64,000 nt of DNA from Zygnema circumcarinatum (taxonomy: Eukaryota > Streptophyta > Zygnematophyceae > Zygnematales > Zygnemataceae). Below are positions 1 to 10,760 of this stretch, piece by piece. The notes beneath the pieces were generated by a model. That model saw only the letters and a program-made list of their open reading frames with translations, ran no database searches and had not been told where the DNA came from. The first letter of the stretch is position 1; each line of letters opens with the position of its first letter. The DNA lies in the NCBI GenBank assembly GCA_037447605.1, contig CM074804.1, positions 2,162,960-2,226,959 on the forward strand, written 5' to 3'. The translations under genes were made by a program, and so were the position numbers.

Positions 1-2305
1 AGGGGAGAGGGGAGGGGAGAGGGGGGAGGAGGGAGGAGGGAGGGAGGGAGGGCAAGACTGCCTCACCTTCGCTAGTCGTGCGGATACTGCTCACGCCGCA
101 ATCGGTGCACACTTCGCATCCTCTAGCCTCCAGCTCTGCTACCACCTGCTCGCAATACCACACTCACAGCGAACTGGTTATGAAGCCTCACACGTACACA
201 AGGTTATTCTCCAACTTGGACGACACTTGACTATCTCTGTAGAGGCCATGATCTCCTTTGAAGAGAATATGCGAATCTCATACATCCATCGTACAGGTGC
301 TGGAAACATCATACCGAACTATCGACTATCTAGAGAAAGGAAGGACTTCACGGTTATGGCAGAAAAGATCAGCTGTCCAATAACGAATCTCGACCATTAA
401 CCCCAATTGAGAATCTTGTCAGCTCATCAGAAGGACAACATTGCAGCCATCCTAACAGGACCCTTCTTTACAAGTTGAGGTTCGGGGAAGAAGATATGAC
501 GATGACCTGCTGAGGTGAGTGCGAACCTTCAACTTGAAATCTATCTGGGCCTAACTCAGACTATTGAACGAGAGTCCATAATCAGCATTATCGTTAACAA
601 TGACCACAATTAAATAAAAAATGAATAACTTGCCATAAAAAAATGGTGACTTTGTTTTGTTTTTTTGAACCACAAGCGCGGTAAACTATTAGTAATTGAC
701 TATGGTTGCGTATGCCTGTTGCCTTTTTGACAACTGTGTCAGACGCGAAATATGTGAACCAGTTACCCGCAAGGAAACACGAGTGCGTGCAGTAAGCTGC
801 GAGTCATGTTTCACCTTTTTCACGTACGTCTCAGAGCGGCCCTTAACGGTGAGCCATTGGGGCCGGCCCAAGATCTGCCCCCGCGCCCCCCCCCCCCTCT
901 CCCTTTCCCCCCGTCAGTCCGTCCGCACGGAGGCCGGCCCTCCGGCCGCAGGCGGGCAGGGAGGGAGGGAGGGAGGGAGGGAGACAGGGAGGGAGCGAGG
1001 GAGGGAGGGGGCGCCCACCTGCAGCATGTGGTGGTTGCGCAGAAAGCTCAGCACCGAGGCCGCTGAGAAGCTCAAAACTCCCTCGGGCCCGCACGACCAG
1101 ATGGAGGCGCACACGGGCAGCTGCGCTCCCACCTCTCCATTAGCATACATTCCAACTGCATTTATACAGAACCATAGGTACCATATCCTGGCAAAAGTTT
1201 GAAGGTTTTGGACCTAACTCAGTCTGCTTCCCTTCGCCCAGGTTCCTTCTCAAGTAATCCTCAGCCATATGAAGTTATTGAGAAACAAAGACTCACAAGG
1301 TAGCAATCTCGAAACTTAGCCGAATAACGCTGCTCTGCTAGGAAGTGCCCGAGGGTCTCATGAGGGTCCACTGTCTGATCGCCGGCCTCAATTTTGGCTA
1401 AGTACCTGAAACCGCACAATGGGCCCCCTGCTCGTAACACAAGCTCTCTCTCTCTCTCTCTCTCTCACGCCCTCTCACTGCCGCTCCGTCCATCTGATTG
1501 TTACCCATCGGCTTGGCTATCCATCCTCCTGTTGTTCTTGTTGGCTTCGCGGTCGAGCTCTTTCATAGCAAAATTACCAATCCCGTTGTTTTTGCTAAAA
1601 AATGCCACTTTGGCCTTCTCCACACACGTAACTTCTGAAAAATCAAGAACAGAACCACACTGCATTCGTCGTCGCAACGTTGATGGCTCCCAGCGAGCAG
1701 GGAAGCACACCCAAGCAGCAGCAGGAGAGAGGGGCGAGGGCGGGGCCTGACTGACTGCAGCACGTGGCCGTGGAAGAGGTACATCTCCCGCAGCATGGCG
1801 AGGAAGGCGGGGTTGGCCGCGTTGCGGCGCTGCGCGAAGAGGCCGCGCAGCCCGTTGCTGCCCCACTCGCAGGAGGGCGCGCTCACGGAGAAGGACATGT
1901 CGGAGGGCTCCACCTCCACGCCCACCTCCTCGAAAAACGCGATCAGGTTCGGGTACGTCACCTGCCCCCCCCTCCCGCCCGCCCGCTCAGACCGCCTCGC
2001 CATGCCCTTCCTTCCAAACAATGCTCTGAGGCGGCCGCGCGTCCGAGCCGAGCTGCGGAGGGCGGCTGCAGGCGGGCTGCGGCCCTTCAGGGCTTTGAGG
2101 GGTTGGAGAGGGCGCGCACCCTGTTGAAGACCATGAAGCCGACGTCCACGGGCAGATCCGCCTCCGCGCGCACTGTCTGCGCGTGCCCGCCCACGTGGCC
2201 ATCGCGCTCGTACAGCACCACCTGCAATCCCGCACGTGCGAGGGTCCAGGCAGCCGCCAGCCCCGCCACGCCCGAGCCCACCACCGCCACTTTCCTCCCC
2301 GCCAT
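1..2305 (-). CDS. FAD-dependent oxidoreductase half of a plant-type cyclopropane-fatty-acid synthase (partial)
   Basis: Probable N-terminal FAD/amine-oxidase-like domain of a plant cyclopropane-fatty-acyl-phospholipid synthase, or a stand-alone relative. Six exons are in phase: 2305-2120, 1961-1756, 1405-1297, 1120-1019, 874-815, 145-67, giving about 247 residues. The rest, including any methyltransferase domain, lies left of the window. The protein opens with MAGRKVAVVGSGVAGLAAA, a Rossmann dinucleotide fold, followed by YERDGHVGGHAQTV. Family motifs follow: VGFMVFNRVTYPN, CEWGSNGLRGLFAQ, CASIWSCGPEGVLSFS and GRPQWLTVKGRSETYV. These match the oxidoreductase half of plant fused CFA synthases as I remember it. 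The start at 2305 is chosen because the Rossmann motif begins immediately after it in a good ATGG context. An in-frame ATG 54 nt upstream adds only low-complexity residues. Whether the methyltransferase half is fused cannot be seen here. The gene is divergent from the desaturase beginning near 2804-3127. Confidence 0.8.
945..1010. repeat. GGGA-type purine tract in an intron
   Basis: Nearly uninterrupted GGGA/GGGC repeats lie in the intron between exons 4 and 5 of the oxidoreductase gene. A similar tract occupies positions 1-52. The purine strand is the plus strand, so the transcript of this minus-strand gene is pyrimidine-rich here, which suits a long polypyrimidine stretch before the acceptor at 875. 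Confidence 0.75.
1446..1467. repeat. CT dinucleotide microsatellite
   Basis: About 11 CT repeats lie in the intron between exons 2 and 3 of the FAD-oxidoreductase gene. No other signal was seen. Confidence 0.8.
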
Positions 2306-2803
2306 GGCGCCCCCTCCTTCTTCCTCCGCCTTCTCCCTCCCTCCCTCCCTTCCTCTCACTCTCCCTCCCTTCCGCCTCGAGCCACGTCTGCAACAGCTCC
2401 TCTACTGTACGCTGCCAATCACCGTACGAGCCAAATGTACGGATTCAGTGGAGATTGCAGATCGAGTCGGCGCAGGTTGGGGCCGTACCGTGTGTTCGTA
2501 CAAAGTATCAACGTAGCGCCAGTCACACGCTACCACGCGGCGGCTGCTCCGTTGAGACACGTTGGCCGATCGGCCGCGCGCGTACGGCCCGCGGCGCGCG
2601 TTGGAGCGTAGCGGCGGATATTTGCAGCGGCGGGCGGCGGGGGGAGCTGCGGCGCGCGCGGGGGGGCGCTGCCTGGAACGAGCGCGCCGGGGGGGGACGT
2701 CACCCCGCGCCCTGCTGCCACTGCGGGAGGGAGGGAGGGAGCGGGAGAAGGGAGGGAGAGGGAGAGGGAGAGGGAGGAGGGGGCGAGGGAGGGAAGGGGC
2801 GCC
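2306..2803. promoter_or_regulatory. Divergent promoter region, oxidoreductase / desaturase
   Basis: This stretch separates the oxidoreductase start codon (minus, 2305) from the first candidate desaturase start (plus, 2804). It is strongly GC- and CpG-rich in its right half. It contains a CCCT tract (about 2335-2370) and a long GGGA/GAGGGA tract (about 2727-2800). No clear TATA box was seen. Its bidirectional use is inferred from gene orientation. Confidence 0.55.
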
Positions 2804-5268
2804 ATGTTCCGCGAGATCTGCCTGCTGCGGGCGGAGGATCTGAGCGTGGAGCTGAGCCCGGGCGCCAGCCGCCTGCTCGCGCGGCTGCCCCACCCCGCAG
2901 CCGCAGCGGCAGCGCGCGGAGCCGCCACTCCCCCGGGAGAGGCTGAGGCGCTCTGGCCCGCCCAGCACCACGAATGCCACGCGGCGCCTGCTGCGGAGCA
3001 CACGTGGCGTAAGGAGGGAGGCCGCACTGGCTCGCGGTGGAAGACAGCGGCTAGCGCAGCGCAGCTGCTGACGGACGTCGGCTTCCTTGTGCGTCGCCGC
3101 GTCCTCTTCCCTCCGCCTCTGACTCCATGGCGTGGGCGGCGAAGCGAGCGGAGGGTGGGAGGGTTTGGGAGCCCCCGGGGTTGGCTGAGCGAGGCGGGCG
3201 GGCCGGCCTGCAGGTGTACGCGAGCGTGCACGTGGCGGCGGCGGTGGCGGTGGCGCGGTGGGCGAGTTGGCGGCTGGTGGGACTCTGCGGCGCGCTCTAT
3301 GGACTGCGCATGTTCGGAATCACCGGCGGCTTCCACCGCCTGCTCTCCCACAGGTGGTGCTCTGGGTCAGACAAAGAACGGCCTTCTGCCTGTCGAGGAA
3401 GAATTAGGGCGTGAGAAACGGGCTCATGACTGAGAGATTTGAGGAGGTGCAGATCGTACAAGACGTCGCGGGCGGGGCAGCTGGTCATGGCCACTCTCGG
3501 GTGCCTCGCCTTCCAGAAGGGCCCCCTCTGGTGGGCGTCGCACCACCGCCACCATCACCGGTGCTCCCCCTCCCCCTCCTCCTCCACTGTCTGCTCGGCC
3601 GCTATGGTGCGCTGGGAGAGAGCTGTGAAACGCCTCAGTTCCCCTGCGAGACGCTGTTGGTTCGATACCGCTGAATGAGGTGAGGGGTGGGAGCGAGCAG
3701 GACGGCAGACACGGAGGCGGATGCGCACAGCCCCTTGCTTTGGGGCTTCTGGTGGTCGCACATGGGCTGGTGAGGAACATTACTGTTGCTGCCTTCTGTC
3801 TGCCCTTCGTCGCAGGAGAGTAAATACTGTGTGGCCTCGCGCTAACAGAGGAGGAGGAGGATGGAGCGAGCAGGTTTTTGTGCACCCAAGAGCATTCGGA
3901 AGTATTGTGGGCGGCGGTGCCTGACCTCGTTCGGTTTCCCGAGTTGCAATGGCTGGAGAGGTACTGCGATCCGCCCTGGAAGTGAAATCACGCACTGCCC
4001 TACGGAAAAGTTTGAAACTTGCACGCATGCGTTGCAAGAAGAGTACGATAGAAGCGGGTGCGTGCGGGTCCAGGTACCACTACGTGCCTCCATTGGCGGT
4101 GGGCGCACTGCTGCTGGCGGTGACGGGGCTACCGGGCGCTGGTTGGGGCTTCGCCGTCAGCACCGTGCTTTGCTGGCATGCCACGTGGGTGCAGCTGCTC
4201 TGCCTCATCCCCTCTTCAATCACATTTAGCCACAGACTTTTGGTATCAATCTCACCATAGGTCAATGCGTTCCAATTAATTGGCAGTCGGACTGCAGTAG
4301 TTTTAATAAAGTTCAGGAGTGAGTGGTCTGTCTGGGAGGCAAGCCTCGGTGTTTGCAGCGCGAGTGACGGGACAGAGCGGGTGGGCGCAGATACTGCATC
4401 AACTCGGTGGCGCATCTGGTCGGGTCGCGGCGGTTCCGCTGCGAGTTCAACACACACTGCGGGGCGCGCAACAACTGGTGGCTCGCCCTCGCCACGCTGG
4501 GGGAGGGATGGCACAACAACCACCATGTCTGCCTCCCTCTCCCCCTCCCCCTCCCCCTCCCCCTCTCCCTCCTCCTCCTGCTGCTGCTGCTGCTGCTGCA
4601 CGGGGGCTTGTCAAAGAGCGGAACGCTGCAAACGGCGACGAACGGAATCTTGTTTGGCAGTGCCCAATGGCGTCGCTTGCAGCACTCAGCAGGAGCAAGC
4701 TTTGGGCTTCTCATCTCACTGACCTGTGCCTCGTCTGGATGTGCAGTGCTATATGCGATCTGCTCGCCATGGTTTCTATGCGCATGAGGTGCGCCACTCT
4801 CTGTCACTGATTGGCATGTCGACGTTTTTTTAGGGTTTGCTGTTGTGCTTCGCAAGACCGTGCACCGAGCGCCCGTGCGGCCTTTGCTGCATCTCTCGGG
4901 CTGCCTGCTGACGGCGGGCGGAGAGGGAGCATGCAGATCGACGTGACGTGGTACATTCTGCTCGCGCTCGAGAAGCTCGGCCTCGTGTGGGACCTCGAGC
5001 GCCCTCCTCTGCCAGAGGTGACCCCTCCCCGCGGGCAGACAGTGAGAGAGAGAGATAGAGAGACTGACTGACTGACTGGCTGACTGACTGATTGACTGAT
5101 GACTGACAGACAGACGGACAGGCGCTTGCCAGAGAGATAACTCATTCGCGTTTCTGCTGTTGTGGGCGTTGGCAGCTGGAGAAGCACCGATACGATGACA
5201 CCCATTTACAATGTCGCTGTGCTCGGGTCTCACAGGATCTCAACATCACATCGTCTGCTGCATCGTAG
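2804..5268 (+). CDS. Acyl-CoA delta-9 desaturase
   Basis: Membrane-bound di-iron fatty-acyl desaturase of the stearoyl-CoA/ADS type, which puts a cis-9 double bond into acyl chains, usually in the ER. All three histidine boxes are present: HRLLSH in [19 protein letters not shown] in [14 protein letters not shown], and HNNHH in [19 protein letters not shown] and SARHG..IDVTWY are also typical. Solid exons: 3214-3353, 3453-3562, about 3700-3768, 3874-3960, 4074-4184, 4391-4526, 4747-4788, 4937-5017, 5176-5268; phases agree throughout. The 5' end is uncertain. ATG 2804 opens a plausible N-terminus ([20 protein letters not shown]) that I could not join in phase to the exon at 3214. ATG 3127 is in frame with that exon without splicing. 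Hydrophobic stretches around the boxes fit the usual four-helix topology. Confidence 0.88.
5040..5125. repeat. GA / GACT tandem repeat in last desaturase intron
   Basis: A run of GA repeats is followed by imperfect GACT tetranucleotides and then GACA/GACG units. It sits inside the final intron (5018-5175). The same GACT unit recurs at about 28945-28990. Confidence 0.75.
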
Positions 5269-6329
5269 AACTCAAAGCTGCCTATATATAGACCTACGAC
5301 CTATTTATTAGGTTTCCCTTCAACTTATAGTTACAGTTTAGTAGCCGGTTACGTTCTTACCACATAATAGTTCTCATCAATGAACCGTCCGTCCGTCACC
5401 GTTCCGTCTGGTGAACTTGACGGAAATCTCATGCTCCTACAAAGGCAAAGCCTGCATAAGTGTGGGCGAGAGGGTGTTCCCTGTACTTGTATGAATGTTT
5501 GTTCACTGAAAATCAGGAAGGAAGTTCTTTCCAATGGGCCGTCGTCATTCGGTAACATCGCAACCGGCACTGCTTCAGCTGCCTTAGGCCTCCCCCTGCG
5601 GAGGGAAGGCGGAGATGCGGGCAGGGCAGCGGGAGGAGGTTGGAGGCGAGCAGGGCCCGGCGGAAAGCAACAAAGCTCCACCCTCCATTCTTTACATGGT
5701 CGCATAGTACGGCAGTGGCACGCTGTAAGCTGTATAGGGTAGTTCAAAATGGTACTCTTTCCAGAAGAACAAAAAAACAGAGAAAGACTACGAGTGTTAC
5801 TGGGCCCTTCTTGTAAGCAAAATTGGACCCTGACCTCTACTAGTTCTACCTAGTGCAAGCGAGGAGTAATTGGCCGCACAGGCGCGGTTATACCTATGGC
5901 GGACATTTCTACGAAAGTGCGGGAGAGAAACCTGACCGTAGCTCAAGCATCCTTCTCTCGACTTTTGTAAACCTAAAGTTTTCCTGACAAAACTGGTCAT
6001 TTGTGACTATCTGTCATGGCCACAAGAAGCACAATTGAAACTCGCACAAGTGTACATAACTATGTGCACTAAGGTCTCCTTCCAACTTCTCGAGGAGGTC
6101 TCCATGACGTCCCGACGTTGTCTCGAGTCTCCTTGTCTCGAATCATGGAGTCAATACAGTCGGATCTGCGCATGCAAACAGAACGGACAGGAAAGTTGAA
6201 CATCTCTTCAACGATATGTCTGAGTTGTTTGCCAAAGCGCGAACATAGGACTTAGAAACTGCTGGGAGGGGGTCAAACTAAGTGACAACAGCCTCGCATG
6301 CACGTATCAAAATGCAGGGCGGAGGCCAC
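5269..6329. other. Convergent intergenic region
   Basis: This is the 3' flank shared by the desaturase (plus) and the plastid membrane protein gene (minus). Short open frames are present on both strands, but none shows a family motif or a consistent splice pattern. I see no gene here. If the minus-strand gene has another exon beyond the GTAAGG at about 6350, it would lie in this stretch. Confidence 0.5.
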
Positions 6330-7250
6330 TTATGATTTCGAGGGCCTTACCCCCAAGGTGACGATTGTGATGACATTGAGGATGATGAACAGCGCTACTA
6401 GCAGAAACAGAAAGTCAAGTATGCTCGCCCGAGGATTCACCTGCACAAAGAGTGCAAAATTCTCCCCTCTGAAGGTAAGTCTTCCGTTTCGTCTCAGTTG
6501 TCGTATTTGCACCTTCAGAACGTAGTCCAGCCAGTTTCATGAGCGAGCTACCCGTTGGACCTGGTTCTTCAGGTTTACAAAATGCAAGTGCAGCATGACA
6601 TTAAAAGCATAACACCTTGAAGCACATATAAGACGAATGCGACACACTTTCAACAGAGTTCCGACTACTCTTGTCAATCGCACAAAAACGGCGAAAAGAG
6701 CCCTCAAACGAGACCAAGCAGCTGCCTGCATGTGCATATCAACGATAAACAGAGTCGCATCAGGCAGAGGGATACTCCCCTTCAGCACAGTTCAACAATT
6801 GAGTCGGTATCAGAAAAGGCCTTGCTCCTGACATACAAACCGGGTGCACATATAAATTACCTTCTCTCGAAAAACGCTAAAGCCTGCGTAGGCCAGAAGG
6901 GGAAACAGGAGCACAGCGGGACCCAGCCACCCAGGAGACTCTGCGACAGCCTTCTCGGCCTCCTCCGCGACCGCAGGAGGAGCCAGCGCCACGCTGAGGA
7001 GCCAGAGGGCGGAGGACGCGCCACCCGCAGCCGGCGGCTCGGGCTTCACAGAGGCGCTCCTCCTCCCTGCCGACTCCTCGTCATCGGCTCTCGCTGCGCG
7101 AGGAGAGGGAGTGCTGCGCAGGCGCCTCCTCGTGCTCAGCGCAAACCAGCTCGGCAGAGAGAGGGGGAGCGAGGTGGCAGAGCGAGGGGAAGTGGAGAAG
7201 GAAGGGGAGGAGCAGGGCCGCCACCGTGCGGAGCACACGAGGGCAGCCAT
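6330..7250 (-). CDS. Predicted plastid-targeted small membrane protein
   Basis: Two exons, 7250-6861 and 6440-6330, joined in phase 0, encode 166 residues. The first 65 or so residues are rich in Ser, Arg and Ala with few acidic residues (MAALVCSARWRPCSSPSF...), as in chloroplast transit peptides. An Ala-rich hydrophobic stretch ending VALAPPAVAEE looks like a thylakoid-transfer or cleavage region. Two membrane segments follow: PGWLGPAVLLFPLLAYAGF and ILDFLFLLVALFIILNVI, separated by the charged loop FREKVNPRAS. I do not recognise the family. It could be a small photosynthetic-complex or thylakoid assembly protein, but nothing here proves that. The last codons GGGGTAAGG form a good splice donor,so the C-terminus may continue in an unseen exon. 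The start codon lies 140 bp from the divergent lipase start. Confidence 0.6.
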
Positions 7251-7390
7251 GGCCGCCGGTCTCTCGAAATAAGCAGCGAATGGCGCACGCCTTCGTGTAG
7301 CGACCCGCCAATTTTTCTTCGAACTCGGGATGCCGCAGCGATAGAGAGCGCAGGTGGCGAAGGAGGAGAAAGGAAGGAGCGCGGAGCGCC
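7251..7390. promoter_or_regulatory. Compact divergent promoter, membrane protein / lipase
   Basis: Only 140 bp separate the two start codons. The interval is GC-rich in its right part and has no recognisable TATA box. The 5' UTRs of both genes must fit in or overlap it, unless transcripts begin inside the neighbouring gene. Confidence 0.5.
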
Positions 7391-10232
7391 ATGGCTGCCG
7401 CGCGTGTCCTGCGGCTGCTCCTGGCGGCCATGGCTCTGGCCCTGGCTCCCGTTCCTGTCTCGCTGCAGCGCTCAGCCGCTGCGGGGGAGCTCTCGGCCCT
7501 GTGTGAGAGCCTCGTGGCGGCAAGGGGCTACCACTGCGAGGACCGACGGGTGGGCTTGCTCGTCTGCCTGTGTCCCTCTGCTCAATTTACAACTTGCAAT
7601 CTGCCCCTTCTCCTGTCTTCCTCCCCTGCTCCTCTTCTCGCTCCGCCTCTTGGTTTCAACTCCTCTGTCCTTTCTCTGCTTCGTCCTTTTGCCACTTTCG
7701 CTGTTCCCCCTTTTCCTCTTGCCTTTTAGAGCTCTCGGGCAGCGTGGCCGCCACAGGCCCTCTCATAGCCATCGTTTGTGCAGACGACCACTGCCGACGG
7801 CTACGTCCTCGCCTTGCAGCGCATATCTTCCTCGTCTGCGGAGCTGCACGGCGGAGAGCTTCGCCCCCCTGTGCTGCTTCTGCACGGCCTAATGATGGTA
7901 TCAGAATGCTTATTTTCTGCAATAGAATCTGCGGGTGTCAACAGTGGCATTTACTGTAATTATAAATAAATTTGCACAGCATTAGCTATAGCATCAAGAG
8001 CAATGTTCTCTAACAACAAAAACATTTATTATAGAAAGAACAAAACAAGAAAAAATACAGAATTGGGTAAACTTGCTGTGGACTTGCAGCAATGCACAAT
8101 TTGTGTTTATAGAAAAAAATCTCCTACTTGCACAAGACATACTAGAATTCCGCACTAGGTGCAGCAGCAAAACTTCCTCTTAGAGCAAAACAAGCTCAGC
8201 CTTCCACACCGTCCCTTCCCACCACCACCTCCTGTTCTCGGCTTTGTGCCGGATACGCAAACTACTCTGCCTTTGTTTCGGAACAGTTGTGACCTTTCAG
8301 ACTACGGACTCCTAGTGCAGTATGTGAACCCATTTTGGGAAATAAGCAATGGGGCCGAGGGGAGATCAGGACGGGCCAGGGCGCAGAGACGTGGCTCCTG
8401 AACTCCCCCGCCCAGGCCCTTGCGCTCGTGCTCGCCGATGCGCCCTTCGATGTGTGGCTGGGCAATACTCGGGGCAGCCGTTGGAGTCACGGGCACATCA
8501 CCCTGCCGCGTTCCGGCAAGGTATGTGCTCCTGCGTCTCAGCTATGTGCTGAGGGAGAAGACGCGTTGACTGCCGGGGAACCGCTGACAGTGCCCCCTTC
8601 CTGGGAACAGAAATACTGGGATTGGACTTGGGACGAGATTGCGAAATACGATCTTCCAGCCCTGCTGCTGCATGTCTCTGAAGCGAGCAAGCAGTCTCGA
8701 GTACTTTTTGTTGGCCACTCTCAGGTCCGTTCTCACCTTTGCCCCTAGAGGTGTTGCCATGTTGCATTAATGGTTGAGAGCTTGACGGGGCTATCTGCAC
8801 CAGTCGTAAGGCGTGTTTTGCTTCACTATTACGAATGGTTTGATTTAAATTAAATGAATTAAATTTCAGTTCCTCCTACTGTACTGTGGCCTGTGAGCCA
8901 GCCTGCCAACGGTCAACGCGGTAGTGACTGGTGTGCAGGGCACCATGGTAGCTCTGGCAGGAGCTATACAGCAGCCGTTAGTTGCTCACAGTGTGGCAGC
9001 TGCTGTCCTTCTCGCCCCCATAGCACACCTCGCACATGTCCGCTCTTCATTTGCGCATGCAGCATCAGAAGTTTTCCTAGACAAGGTGCACTTCGCAGCT
9101 CTTCGCGCCCCGGCGAGCGATATTTGAAATGTTAGAAGCACCGGTATTTTCGCTGCACGAATTGATTGTCTCTTGAGCAGCGTTAGTTAGACCGGCTTAT
9201 AATAAGCTACTTTGTCGGCAACATATGCAGGTGGCTCGCTCGGTAGGCCTGCAAGAATTCAACGTGCGCAAGTAGGCCTCAGTTCCTGCCGACAACCGAA
9301 TTCTGTGGAATTTCTGCGTTCTTTGTACTTATTCGCAGGTTTTTCTTAAGTTTTATTTTTTTGCAGTGAATGTAGTGATTTTGCCAAAGGTCACATCCTA
9401 CACCTCTCATAGATGCAGACGTCACTATTGCGTGCCACTCACAGGCCCAGCTGCTTGTTTTTTGATGCAGTAAGCTTGGCCAAGCCGTAGTGGCGGCTGT
9501 ATGTGTGAGAAGTACTGTGGATTGTTCGCATATGCTGGCTGCAATCACTGGTGAGCTTGCAGTATGGCTTTTTGTATGGAGCTTCACTGCTAAACAGACG
9601 GGCTGATGTCTCACTACACTGGACCAAGGCATACGCTTTTAAGCTGAACGGGAAAAAAAGGACGGATGTCTGCAGGAGATAACTGCTGTCTCAACCTTTC
9701 AAACGTACGTGAGTTCATGCCGTGGTTGCCATCATCCACGTCTGTCCGCAACATGGCGCACTACGCTCAGAGTAATGCCATTCTTTTGATCCCGGGTCAG
9801 AACGGGTTTTTTATGCTGTAGTCATTTGAGGAGGCATGGCCTACGCGGTTTTGCAGCTGTGGGAGGCAGGGCCTCGACTCTGACTGAATGCTTCTCTGTT
9901 TGGCAGTGATCCGCAGCGGGCAGTGGCGAAAGTATGACTACGGTCCGCTGCTCAACCTGCTTCACTACGGCGCTGTAGTGCCCCCTCTTTACAACGCCTC
10001 ACTCATTAGCAGGAGGTTCCCAGTCCTCGTGGCGTATGGAGGCCAAGACGAGCTGTCGGTCCCGGAGGATGTGGAGCAGCTCATGGCGGAGATGCAGGTG
10101 GAGTCAGAGGCGCTCTACCTGCCTGAATACGGCCATGTGGACTTCGTTCTCAGCACGTCTGCCCGCCAAGACGTCTATCGCCGGGTTGTGGCGTTTCTTG
10201 TCAAGAGCTCGGAGGTTGTAGGCACAGCTTGA
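7391..10232 (+). CDS. Acid-lipase-family triacylglycerol lipase (secretory)
   Basis: Alpha/beta-hydrolase of the lysosomal acid lipase / plant triacylglycerol lipase family, which hydrolyses neutral lipid esters in the vacuole, lysosome or extracellular space. Nine exons, all in phase: 7391-7549, 7784-7897, 8380-8520, 8611-8724, 8939-9085, 9231-9271, 9471-9550, 9676-9771, 9907-10232; 405 residues, close to the family's usual 400. The N-terminus is a signal peptide (VLRLLLAAMALALAPVPVSL). Family motifs follow: GYHCED, TADGYVLALQRI, PPVLLLHGL, WLLNSPAQALALVLADAPF and DVWLGNTRGSRWSHGH. The nucleophile elbow GHSQG spans the intron after 8724. The likely acid is Asp in AYGGQDELS and the likely base is His in PEYGHVDFV. 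Exon 6-8 borders were chosen by phase and are the least certain. Confidence 0.9.
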
Positions 10233-10760
10233 TGTCGAGAGAAGGTTTTAGAGGCCCAAATGTTACACTGGCTGGGTGGGTCGATTGGGAGGTTGAGACT
10301 TTCGATAGCAAGAGGCAAGGCCTGGCAATCAGGGGCAACCACCATTCAAACGTTTGTACGCCATTGGTGTGGGCAGAATGTCAACTTCGGCGAGGCCAAC
10401 AGAAAATATGTCGGGATTCAGGAAGTCATCTCTCAGACAAGGGGCCATCGCATGCTGGAAAGCTTTCCTTAGATTACATGGACGTTTCTCTTACCATACT
10501 GCATAGATGAAAATCAGTATAGCTGTGAATGGCACCATTCCGGACTGGGTAGCTACGAATTGGGGTGCTTCAGTATATTCCCCCTTGTTTTGCCAACTAC
10601 ATTTTGTCTATAAACAATCAAAACATTGCCATCGTAGCCAAACCGCATGCCCATGTGGCATCCACGAGCCATCCAGCTTCCATTTTCTGTGCGTCAGATG
10701 GTAAAAGGAAGGGATAAAGAGCACCTATGCTTAGTCAGGAAAGCGCCGAGGGCGACTTAC
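10233..10760. other. Convergent 3' region
   Basis: This stretch lies between the lipase stop (plus) and the stop of the large minus-strand gene. It presumably holds both 3' UTRs. No coding motif, RNA gene or repeat was seen. Confidence 0.5.
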
